NCBI GenBank assembly: GCA_027574665.1
Contig: CM050690.1
Span: 66,249,905-66,313,904, forward strand
From: Rhynochetos jubatus
Taxonomy: Eukaryota; Chordata; Aves; Eurypygiformes; Rhynochetidae
Reading direction: 5' to 3'
DNA length: 64,000 bases
This document shows positions 1 to 10,760 of this stretch, one piece after another. Every line of letters starts with the position of its first letter. Positions within the stretch are counted from its first letter, which is position 1. Under the pieces are notes generated by a model. The model was not told where the DNA came from. It made no database searches and worked only from the letters and a program-made list of their open reading frames with translations. The position numbers and the translations under genes are program-made.

Positions 1-394
1 TTCAGTAGAATTAAGTTCTTGCCACTATATATCAAAGAACCATTATGGGTCAAATAAAGACCATATGTGTCATTAAAATCTTGTTTTGTGAGCCTTGAAA
101 AACAGAATGTTTCACATTTTATTTTGGGGTCATTGTAGTTTATTTACTTAGCTGTAGATCTGGGGGGTTGGTTTTTTTTTTGGGGACAGGCATTCATCTG
201 GAGGGCCAGCCTTGTGCTGAACGTGACTCATTTGTATAGAAACATTTAAGTTGGTTCTTATGCAGAAATCGACCTCTCATTTGTGTTGGCTTTTTGCACA
301 TTGATTTAGCAAAGACAGGTCCTGGCTTTGTTTTCTGCGAAGTCCTAGGCTTTTCTTTTTATCTGGCTTATCTTTGCATACTTGTCTTTTTGAG
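1..394. other. Intergenic sequence, no gene seen
   Basis: AT-rich unique sequence with a short T-run near 170-181. The only open frame here is about 60 residues and has no recognisable motif. It runs into the ancient repeat tail that follows, so it is not read as a gene. Confidence 0.6.
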
Positions 395-478
395 CTGCAA
401 GCTCCTTGGGGCAGGGGTTGCATTCACAGTGTTTAATGTGCCTTGCACAAACGCAGTCCTGCGCTCAGGCTCATAAGT
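395..478 (+). repeat. Ancient L2/MIR-type 3' tail
   Basis: The order of words here (GCAAGCTCCTTGGGGCAGGG near 397-416, then a gap, then CTTGCACAAACGCAGTCCTG near 442-461) follows the 3' tail shared by L2 LINEs and MIR-type SINEs of amniotes, which reads roughly TAAGCTCCTTGGGGCAGGG then GCCTAGCACAATGGGGTCCTG. The copy is short and strongly diverged, so it is old. Assigned from memory of the consensus; a short CR1-like tail is the main alternative. Confidence 0.6.
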
Positions 479-3400
479 ATCAGCTGAAAGCTAATAAGAA
501 GAATGAATTCCATCTGATCCAGCTCATTGCAGAAGCTGATCCTTAAACTCTAATCTAGCCCATTTTGCCTACAGACTTGCATGTTTAGTGACCACTATGG
601 AATGAAAAGGGGAACATGATTTGAGGAAAACAAAATGTCAATAGGTAGCATTTGGTCTTCTCTGCAGAAATGTGCTGCTTAAAGCAATCTTTCTTTTTTT
701 ATTATAGTTCTACAATAGGTGCTAGTGTTTGTTAGGACAATAAACTTGTCACGTTGAATTATGGTAGTAAAAGAACACAGATGCACACAGAGCCAAAACC
801 AAACCTCAGAGTGTTTTAATTCATTAGCTCAACAACTCATGTTTTAGGAAATAAGGAAGATGGAAAATTAGGAAATGGAATGGAGTCTTACGTGAGTGGA
901 AGCTACATGAATCTGAATGAATCCAAGTATCATTTATAGGGGGAAAAAAAAATGGTGTTCGTTGCCAGATACTAAATCTTGTTTATCCTTCCTTAAACTA
1001 ACCAGAAACACATTGTGTTCAAGTACTGTTTAACAACTGAGATGCTGCGGTTGTGCTGTAACTCTCCTCTGCTGCTTTTATCTTCTCTGAAAAGGGAGTG
1101 TGACTGCCAGGCTTGGAGCCTGGCTCCTCCTGCTTCGAACAGTTCAATGTGGGAAGCTCAGAGCGGTTCCACCCATGGCCCCCACTCAGGAGACCGTCCG
1201 TCTTCAGGACGAACAACATCCCAATGTGCAACCAGTGACATCTGAACAGATGTGTAATAAGGGTTTCTGCAAGCTGGGTGCAGCATGGCCAGTTTTTTGC
1301 CAGAAGGCTATGACCCCTTGTTTACAAGATCTGAGTACTTCTGTTTATATTGCTGATACCTATCACAAGTAAAGATTACACTTTTATGAGGAAGGATCTG
1401 CAGGTTTTCCTGTCCTTGCTGTACAGGGCTATCTGTATATATTTTCTTGTATTACAGTAGAAAATCGCAGGTGTACATCTGCTTTTGGATGCCAGCTGAT
1501 GGGTAGGTAGCACCAACCTATAGACCGCAACATTTGAGTCTAACACATATGGATTGGTATACTGTAATAACATTTTATCTGAGGTATTGCTAGCTGCATA
1601 AAAGAGACATTAATTTCCTTGGTTGACTTTGGAGTATCAATAAATAAAATGTGCAAAGCTGACTGATAACCACTCCGTGGCTAAGAAAGCAGATAGTTAT
1701 CTATAGAGAAAGAAAGTCCAAGACAGTTCACGGACCTCAAGGAGCCTAAAAGCTAGAGGCTCCAAAAGGGAGGCAAACAGAATGCATGACTGCAAAGACA
1801 GGGACACGAGGAGCATAAGCTTGTTTTGTATTCCCTTGGATTTGTGGCTGGCTTGCACAGTTGCAGCTCCCATAAATCAGAGCAGCTGGCGGGAGACTGT
1901 TGCACACCAGCGGATATGATGGCTACCTCTCCTCCAGCACCAGCCTTTGGAAATGCTGTGACCTTGTAGCCTTTTTGTTGGCTGTGTGCCAGAGCCATTA
2001 AGCTAGCACCTTCCATGGTAGCCTTGGTCTCCCTGCCGCAGCACATGTAGAAAAACTCCTGTTTACACTGCTCATGTCTGTAAGGTGGACAAACTATTCA
2101 CGGTACAACAGAGGTATTTCCCTATATTCCCCAGGCACTTCCTCATTAGCGCTTCGCTGCAGGCTGCCATCAGCCAATGGGCAGGTCCTAACAGCAGTGG
2201 TTTCATCTGGAGAAACCATATGGAAAATGTACTGCCTGGTTAGAAGAGAGCTGCCCATCTCTTCTTTCTCCTCCAAGCCACAAGTGAGTTTCAGTAAAGA
2301 CATGGGAAAAAACCCATCTTCCTAAAATCACACGAAGTCCTTGATCAGTCTAAGGGAAAGGACTAAATTTGTGGACAGCATGAAAGGGGAGGTTTAATAT
2401 TGGAAAAATTGCTTAAAAAAAATCTCTTCCCAAAAATTTCCTTCTGTATTTTCAGATCCCAGCCAAATGTTTTCAGTGCTTACCCCTTCATTGGTGTTCA
2501 GACTCCCTATTAAATAAATAAACTGCATATTAGAAAAAGAGACGTTATTATATCAAAATAAATATTATTCTTGTAACCTAAGGTTTTCAATCTCTCTTTG
2601 ACTGCACATTTTTGCAAAAGATTCTAGATCACTAGCTCTTGTTTAGTGGGTATAGTTTCTACCAGCAGCATATGGGAGGACCTGCATTCCTTTCATGCTA
2701 GCTTTGCGAGCTTGGGAGCCCTACTGAGCCACATGAGAGACATGTCACTGGGTTTTGACTAGGAAGCAGAGGTCAAAATAGGTATAGAGAACAGAAGATT
2801 CACAGCTCAGTATCAGGCAGCCCCTGCAGTCCCGTTTTACCATCTTACACTGCTGCTGAAGGGGAATGATGCTATTATTCTAAAAAGCAAAGATGTTAAG
2901 TGTAGGCAAACATGAATAGTCCCTATACAAGCCTTTTTTCCCCACTAGAACAGAGATATGTCTTGAAATAACTGTGCAAACAAGTTCTGTGGTGTGAGTA
3001 CTCCTTGTGTACTTCAAAAACTACTTCAATTATTTCTGAAATACAGCCAACAGTGAGGTGGAATGTGGCAACTTCTTTAACAAAATGCAGCAACACTACC
3101 TAAGCTCAGAGCAGGAAATGAAGAAATATATCACATTTATATATAAATTTTTGAAAAATTGTACATGGGTAAGTTGTAATTGCTTTAACAGGGAAATTGA
3201 GTTAACAGCCTAGTTTTGGGACACTGTGTTCCAAGGAGTTAAATTATCACAAGCAGTCTGCATTTCATGTTCATGGCTTGTCAGACTGACAGTCCATCTT
3301 AATCAGCATCATGAATATCCCTTTTTATCCTATCGAAGTATTAACTCAGTACAGTTTTTGAAGGATTATATTTTCTGAAGAATTAGACCAGGTTGGAGTA

Positions 3401-4924
3401 AAGTTTTGAGGGGTATTTAGAGCTACACAATTCTAAGAATGATGTTGAAATCATTAGAGATGGAGACAGGCACTCTCAGCCTAGGCTGACTGAGCTATAA
3501 TTTAGTGACTGCAGTACTTCACAAATGACTGATAATCTAACTATGTCTGGTTGTAACAGATCTAAATACCATAGCACTTGCCTGTAGCAGCTGTAAAGTT
3601 TTGCAAACGCTTTTAAAGATTAATATATTCACAAGTTTTCAAGACTACGTTATATGGAAGTGTCGGGATTTCAGTATGCTCCTTCCAAGGTGGAAATTTT
3701 CAGTCAAGATATTTATGAAACATTGGCTTTTTTTGGTTTTTTCTTTCCAACTTTCCCCACCAACAATCACTGACTGCGTCAAGCCAAACAATATTTTACT
3801 GTATTTACTTTGCCTTTTCTCCAGTTATCACTCTGAGACTTTAAAAAAGATAAAAAAGATTATTTTGGTTGAACTCTTAAAAAAAAAAATTGTGGCTGTC
3901 TCAGTGCCTCAATTTGGTTTTTCATTGAAGACAGATCCAGAGAGGAGGGTGTTGCAGACCGAATTGCCATTACCTTCTGCTTCTGCTAGGTGTTTGTGTT
4001 TTATAGGTGGTTTCCAAACAGTAACTAAAACTACTCCTACAGAGCATGCCGGTGACATCCTAAAACATGACTAAGGGAGCATATCATCACCTTTACCTCA
4101 TGTCTGTGTGACACTACAAGGCATAACTGTAATTCTGATTGATATGCAACTTCCTGCACACTCGTATTCCTACTGCCTTCTCCCTACAGCTGTTAAAGGA
4201 AAGTTGTTCTGGTGAATTAAATATGAAAATGTGCAGTTGCTCCTTCCAGAATCCAGAATTTTTGGCAAATAGTTAACAACCAATGGGAGCTGGGACTTGT
4301 AAGGATACAGGGAGTCATTAGGACTTCGAGATAAGCACATTACCTGAGTGCCTACAAGAAGACAGTGCATAGGGAAGTAATTTTAAGACTCAGCTACTCG
4401 TTCAGATGGAAGGTGCTGATTCATACCTCTGATCTGTTCCTCCAGCATTGTATTTACAGGTTTAGGGACCTGACCTGTTGGAACTCTACACAACACAGCA
4501 GTTTTCAGGGCTTTCTTAACAATTATGACTCCCTAACAAAATCTTGTGTTCTGGACACTACCTCCACAGCTAGTGCCATGGGTAGACAATAACAGTATAT
4601 ACAGCACTTCAAAATAGGGCCAATATAATTCATGCCAACTCACGTTTCAGCTAAAGGCACAGACATCAAGCACCCATGTAAAGGAAAAAAGGAAGAGAAA
4701 ATGTAAATATGTCAAACCTTCACCTGTTCTCAAAAGTTATTGGAAACTCTTGATTATTTGTTGGTTTTGTGATATTCAGTGAAATTTTTCAAGACCCAGA
4801 TGCTGGAACTAGCCAATTTGCAAAAATGTATCATTTCTTCCTCCTCCTTTTAAGAAGACACCATTTCCCCCATCCTCAATTCCTTTCTGAACCGTTCATT
4901 GCACCAGCGGGTTACATCTTGTCT
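479..4924. other. Intergenic sequence, no gene seen
   Basis: About 4.4 kb of mostly unique AT-rich sequence. Open frames reach 157 residues (3601-4074, plus), but that product is a mixture of hydrophobic and lysine-rich low-complexity sequence with no domain I recognise, and no start context or splice pattern supports it. The stretch 1753-2325 is more GC-balanced and carries overlapping open frames on both strands, again without a recognisable product. Confidence 0.6.
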
Positions 4925-5045
4925 TAATTAGATTGCATGCAGCTTTGGACTGCAACGATGATCTTACCCTGTGCTACATACTGGGGCCCAAGCGGGAGTG
5001 GGGCTGCAGAGGACTCCTATAATGCAAACAGATATAATTATTTTT
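4925..5045 (+). repeat. Ancient L2/MIR-type 3' tail
   Basis: The sequence shows TTAGATTGCATGCAGCTTTG, then GATCTTACCCTGTGCTACAT, then CTGGGGCCCAAGCGGGAGTG, then ACTCCTATAATGCAAACAGA and an AT-rich end. This reproduces, in order, the landmarks of the amniote L2/MIR-type tail (TTAGATTGTAAGCTCTTTGG, ATCTTACCCTGTGCTGTGTA, ATGGGGCCCTGATCTCGGTT, CTACTGTAATACAAATAAT). It is diverged and probably inserted before the bird radiation. Family named from memory. Confidence 0.68.
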
Positions 5046-8000
5046 CTTTGTTCATAGGTGTCTTTTCTCTCTAGCTCTTACATAAACACTGTTTCATGGA
5101 GCTGAAACTGTAACTTGGCTGTCAGTGTGGGGAGCCAAGGGCTGACTGAGCATCCCTCGAGATGTACAAATCTCTACCTTATGTGGAGGAAGAGAAAACA
5201 GCAGGGTTAACTGGTTCAGAGGTACTCAGAGTAATAAAAAAGCTCAGTATGTGTTGCAGACTTGACTAGGGATGGTCAGGAATTTTTTGAAACTGTTTAT
5301 TGACAGAAAATTGGTGTTCAGCTAAATGAATTATTTGTTTAAGTATCAGCTTTCTGTGAAGAGTTTCAGTTTTTCAACAAGCTTTTTCCATACCCTAGCC
5401 TATCCCCTAATGTCTGGAAATGGAAATATTTCCACACTGAAATGCTGCCACAGACTTTCATGGGAGCTGTAGCTGGAAGCTGTACACTCTGGCTTTCCTC
5501 TCTCAGTCAGGATCTCTGGTAACAATCTGCCAAAACCTGCTGCTGCCCGACTGACCTAACCCACTTCCCCCTTCACCCCACGCTGTGTGATGTTGTGGAC
5601 CATGTCCCCATCTCACTGGAAGAAGCGGGAGAGGTGGGCTTGGATGCCCCACACTCCACCACGGGCTGTGGCGACAGTATTTCCAGGTACAAAGAAATGT
5701 CTGCCAAAGTTTTGTGGGTTTCAGGGTAGGGGTAGAGAGGGGCGTGAGTATGAGCTCGCCATTCAACCAGTGCCAAACTCTGCCGGTGGACAAAACACAA
5801 GGGTGTGCGGTGGTGTGAGCACTTAGCTCCCGGGGGACCAGAGTGACAGTCCTCTAGAAGCCAGTTTGGAAATGAGAGGCTAAAATATCTCAACTAAGAA
5901 GTAGCAAATAGAACATAGATCTCAATCAGAGTGCTGAATGACATACTTATATTGATTTTAACCTATTAACAAATGTGTTCTTTTTAATTCAAGCTATATC
6001 TTGTAATATATCTTGCGTTTTATCTTCCAAATGTTCTGCCATCTTGTCTGTGTTTTTCTCTTCTGTGAGTTGATTCCTGTGAAGACTATGGGCAGATAGT
6101 TGTTAATTTTGGTCAAGAGTCTAGGTAGTACCTCACTCCACAAATAGTCCCAGCATTTGCATAGGGCTTTTCACATCGCAGTGTTATTTAAAAGATGATA
6201 TACAGCTCCAATGTCAGTCTGGCTCTCTGTCAGCAGAAGTGAGAACAGGTTGTCCTGGCCATTACAGTCAATATTATGAGATAGACTGCTGAGTGTATTG
6301 GTTACATTGCTTAGTTATAAGTACAGCTAATGAAATTATTAGAAAAATAACTTGTGAGCATTTTGTTTGCTTGCTTTACACACGAAATGATTCCTACCTG
6401 TTTGAGAGTTTGGGTTGCCAGTGGTTAAACGTGAAAAATGTGCTAAATCTGGAAAGTCAAAATGGTCAATATAAATGATCAGTGATGCATAAGCTAGCGA
6501 AAGAAATGTGCAACTTTGTGCTAAGACTAACAAGATTTCCTGAATCCAAAAACATTCAATAAAACTTTTAGTCATTTCCTTGTAGCACGCTGGAACAAGC
6601 CTTCATTGAGGTGATATGACTTGGATCCTTGCTGGGGGACAGAGAAGGTCTAATTTTTCTTTCAGTGACCTAAAGGCTAGTCAGGATAATCATGAAGACC
6701 CGTGGAAGTGCAGTGGACCACAGTGGGAAGGGATGGGGAGGGAACCAGCTGAATAGCTGGTGTAATTTCATAGCACTGCCTGTTTGTGCCCCATGGTCCA
6801 CAGCAGAGTCTGCACCATGCTGTCTGCTATTCATGAGGATGCCACAAGCTTTGTTGTCCTGCTCAGAGGAGCAAAGGTCATTTAAACAGTGGTGACAGCT
6901 CCACTGATCGTGGGAAAGAAATGATCCCTTGTGTTGCTGGACGGGGTAGGATGCCTAGCACAAGACAGAAGGTAGGACTCTCAGATCTCATCTCTTTCAC
7001 TAACACTTGACTGTGCAACTCGCTCAGGAGGATAGTAATTGGAAAAAGTGAGAGAAAGAAAAGGGAGTGGAGAGTATGGACTTTCTGATACTTGGTTTCC
7101 CACTGGAAATTAAAACAAGACATTAAGCAACAGGGGTTTGCTCCACTCAGTTGACTTAGAACAGCTGCTCACCAATTTCTGCAGCACAGAGAGGAAAAGC
7201 AGAACTTTGCCCTGGGTCTGAGCAGCTTTTCAGAAGCAATCCAAGTCAAACTTCCACTCAATGACTTCATTCAAAGCTGGTTTACATCATGAAGAGAAAC
7301 TCCGTTTATTTATTTGTAATAACTTCAGGATTTTATGGACCTGCAAGAGGATGTAATTTAAGAAAACATCAGCAAGCTGTTTCAAATAGCAAGGTTTCAG
7401 AACGGGCTGTGCCAAAAACTCATCAATGGAAAGAGTTCATTATTAAAAATAAAAAATATGAAGGAAAATTTCTTTTGTAGATGGCTTTGAAGTGAAAGGT
7501 TCCAAAACTTGAACTTCATGCTGCAATAAATACATCTTTTTTATATGACTGAAGTCATATAAAGGAATGGACAGACTTCCTCCAAGGGCACTGAACCAGC
7601 CGATGAACAAAGTTGGTGATTGTAAAGCCTGTTACCTCAAAGAAATGGCACAGCAACAATGTTTTAAAATATCTCATCTCAGGCAAACCAAGCAATAAAA
7701 AAAAAAAATAGAAGAGAAGTAACTTAACAACTTTAAACCTGGAAAGCAGTAGTCTTGTCAGATAATGCTTAGGAGCAATGGAAATTTTCTACTGAGTGAC
7801 CGAGTACAAATCACTTGGACAATCCATGCCAGGAGTATAAAGCAGGCTTAATAATATTTCCTGGTCTGCAGGAGAGTTAAGAGACCCAATGGACCTCTGC
7901 AGATGTTCCATGACTCAGACATGACTGGAGGCTGCTGACTAGAATAAGGTCACTGGTTTTATTTCTAATCTGACTCTTAATTCATCAGGTCACGTGACAT

Positions 8001-8829
8001 TAATTACAACACTGGTCTGCCCCCTGGTATTGCCCATTGCTGGAAAAACTCCGCAATGCCTTTTGAGGTCTTCAGGCAGAAGACACACAAGTGGACAGGC
8101 TGTGGTAGCCTTGTATAGGGGAAGCAGAAGGGTGTGAGGTGAAATGGGAAAGGTGGGCTTGACAGCTGAGCCATGAAGATCCTTGGCCAGGCTTGGGATG
8201 TGCAGAGGCAGCATCTACCACCAGGAAGACCTCAAGAGGCCGCCGCACATGTGCACAGCAGAGGAGTGGCAAGAGTGGGCAGTGGTGGAGCAGGGAAGAA
8301 AGTTGGCTTGAAATAAAACAGAACCAGGCCGAGGGAAGCTGGAGGATGCAGGAGGGGAGACTTTGGGTGGATTTACCAGTTCCACATGACCGGCAGCTGC
8401 TCGGTGCTGGGAGGTTAAGAGCAGAGGCTCTGAACATGATCTCAGAGATTATAATGGCCTGGGCTGAAGGAGAATGCTTGGCTGCACAGAGGGTGTTGAC
8501 AGAAGGATTTTGGCTTCCTTAGCCACCAGACAATATGTTACAAAGGAGGATTGCTAGGCAGAAATGGGATCCCTCTGGTGAAAATCTTTCTGCAAGGCCA
8601 GGACTTGCACTGGCTTTGAGGGAAACTGCTGACAGGATCCTCAAATGAGCAAAAAATAAACAGAGATCCAGGAAAAAGCTTGGAAGTAGGTAGTGAATGG
8701 GGGAAACTGAACATAAGAGGAGACAAATGAAGGAAAATAGCAAAACACTTTGCTGATGAATCTCTAGGCAAATGCCAGGAATTTGAGGAGCACACCAAAG
8801 CAGGTTTCAGCCTCAATATACCAACAGGT
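5046..8829. other. Intergenic sequence, no gene seen
   Basis: Unique sequence with no supported gene. Overlapping open frames near 5503-5893 on both strands lie in a locally GC-rich patch and look like mutual shadows with no recognisable protein. The stretch 7990-8740 shows the same pattern. The one structured spot is the short hairpin at 7540-7563, listed separately. Confidence 0.55.
7540..7563. repeat. Short perfect inverted repeat (hairpin)
   Basis: The arms TTTATATGACT and AGTCATATAAA are exact reverse complements, separated by only two bases (GA). The arms include TGACT/AGTCA, an AP-1-like half site in each. There is no T-run after it that would suggest a Pol III terminator. Seen directly; function unknown. 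Confidence 0.85.
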
Positions 8830-9255
8830 TCATAACAGCTGGGCTCACAGAGATGTAATGAGACATGGCAGACAAGTGCAAAGGAGTTTGTGTGGCTATA
8901 GAAGGACAGAGACTGTGGGTACTGAAAAATTGAGCTATATTTTGTATATTTATTTTACTTTTTATCTCTATTTTCATTTTAAATTTGTAGATTTATTTAT
9001 ATTACTTTGTAGATATATTTTAAGAATGCAAGTATTAGTCCTATCAAGTATTGATATAAGAATTTAAATACTGGCTATGTAATTATTTTGAAATTCAGAG
9101 ATGTATGAGGCAACACTGTTGCCGTGTCTGGGGTTAGAAAAGATTAAAAAAAAGTAAAAGAAAGGTGTAACAGAGTTGGACTACAAACCATCCTGCTGGA
9201 TGGTGAGGATGAAGTTGTGAACTACATAAACTCAAACCCGTCAGTAAAGAAATAT
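8830..9255 (+). mobile_element. Candidate 5' (endonuclease-side) part of an old CR1 LINE
   Basis: Two stretches resemble the endonuclease half of CR1 ORF2. One at about 8842-8920 reads CACAGAGATGTAATGAGACA and then TGTGTGGCTATAGAAGGACA; the CR1 pattern is CACAGAGACGTGGTGGGATA followed by GGATGGCTATA and GGAAGGACAG. The other, at about 9170-9230, reads ACAGAGTTGGACTACAAACC then GGATGGTGAGGATGAAGTTG, like the CR1 words for RVGYRPP. Both lie upstream of the clear CR1 reverse-transcriptase remnant on the same strand, so they may be one insertion of roughly 2 kb. Divergence is high and the assignment is from memory. Confidence 0.42.
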
Positions 9256-10129
9256 CTGAAGGACGGTTCCTACCACTGGTTTGCTTATCTGTTGCAAAAG
9301 CAAAAAATGGTCCATCCCATCATGTTCCCAGAATGTGCTGGAAATGTCAAGACACCTTCAAGGAAAGAGACTGTTACAGGGGGAGAGACATTGGTTCGAA
9401 GATTAAAATGTTTGGGAATCTGAGAATAGTGGAAAGTTGGCCATAGGATGAAAAGGAAAGTTGAACAGATGGAAAGAAGTTAAGAATAGTGATAGAATGA
9501 AGATGCTAAATTTAAAAAAAGTAAACAATTAATCTGAGGGAACTGATGCATCAGGTTTCAGCAGAAGAGAAATTGTGAGCAAAGCAGTTCAGACTGATGA
9601 AATCATCTTAGAAGCAGACTATGCTAATTCAAAGAAAAAAATACATAAGGTGCATTTGATTCATAATTGGTGCCTTATGGGTGCACTCAAGCAGAGCAGC
9701 TGTGTGCTTAGGATGGTTCCCCAGATAGAGGAACTGAGCCTAAAGTTGCTCATTCGTGTGCTGTCAGCAGCACATCACCTGCAATGAGTGTGTAAGGTGG
9801 GGAAAACATCCCTCTCTGCAGGTATGGTGAGCTCCTAGGACTGGTGACTGGCACAAATGTCAATGCTACTGAAGACACGACCTGGCCATGCAGCCCTGGG
9901 ACTGCAATAGGTCACAGGTCACAGCATACGGCACCCTGGTCCTTAACTCTTTGAATTATGGTAATAGGTAACATACAGGCACCCTTTGGAGGACATGATC
10001 AGTGTACATTATCAGTATACAAGATAATGCTGGTAAATTGGAGATATCATCTGAATTCTTCACGGTGAAATTCAATAAAGGCCAGAGAAATGTGTTAGAC
10101 TTGCTAAGAAGAATCTCAATACACAGAAA
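9256..10129 (+). other. Probable degraded interior of the same CR1 copy
   Basis: This stretch sits between two CR1-like segments in the same orientation. It holds several short open frames, for example 9217-9423 and 9575-9787, that I cannot match to CR1 ORF2 or to any other protein. It may be CR1 sequence decayed past recognition or unrelated sequence; the copy is shorter than a full CR1 ORF2, so internal deletion is likely. Confidence 0.3.
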
Positions 10130-10760
10130 CAAGATAAGAAAGTTTATGTCTCTGCAGCAATATTGTAGAAAGTGGTCTGGAGGTCATAGACAATCACAAG
10201 AGCAATGTTAGGATAAAAGCAAATCTTATTCCTTGGCGCTTCACCTGGAATGTCTTACCAGTGAAAAAAAGTCGTAAGTGTTCTGCTTTAGGCTACATGG
10301 GTAAGGCCTCAGCTGGTGAACTGTGTCCAGCTTTGGGAACCATACTTCAAGAAAGATGTAGACAAATTGAAGAAAGTGCAAAGGAGAGCAACAAGAATGA
10401 TCAGAGGTTTAGAAAACATGACCTACAAAAAAAGGTTGAAAGAACTGGGTTTGTTTAGTCTAGAAAAGAGAAGACTAAGCATAAGGCTCAAGGGGAAGGG
10501 GAGGAAGGGATAACAATTTCCCAATATGTAAAAGGTTGTTATGAAGAAGACAGTGATCAATCGTTTTCCATGTCCTCTGGGGACAGAATGTGAAAAAGTG
10601 CACTAACTCGAGCAAAGAAGATAGATTAGACAATTCTTAACTCCAAGGCTAGTGAACAGGCTACCTAGAGAGGTTCACAGAATAATCTTCCTTTTTAAAA
10701 GGGGTTATCCAAACACCTGTTAGGTATGGCCTTTATGTACTTGAGCCTGCCTACTTTATT
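10130..10760 (+). mobile_element. Old CR1 LINE, 3' end of reverse transcriptase
   Basis: CR1 is the dominant LINE of birds and reptiles and copies itself by target-primed reverse transcription. The frame at 10316-10480 reads [20 protein letters not shown] followed by [20 protein letters not shown] and [12 protein letters not shown]. This is the hallmark C-terminal end of CR1 ORF2 (pattern [39 protein letters not shown]). Upstream, GGTCTGGAGGTCATAGACAA matches the CR1 word for 'dLGVIVD'. Downstream, AAAAGGTTGTTATGAAGAAG, GTCCTCTGGGGACAGAATG and AACACCTGTTAGGTATGGCC follow the same consensus to its 3' end. The copy is frameshifted, diverged and dead. Its version resembles the CR1 lineages of turtles and crocodilians more than the young chicken types. 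Confidence 0.88.

Noticed and set aside
9217-9423. A small separate gene in the frame MNYINSNPSVKKYL...
   Set aside because: It lies between CR1-like segments in the same orientation and is more likely degraded CR1 or chance.
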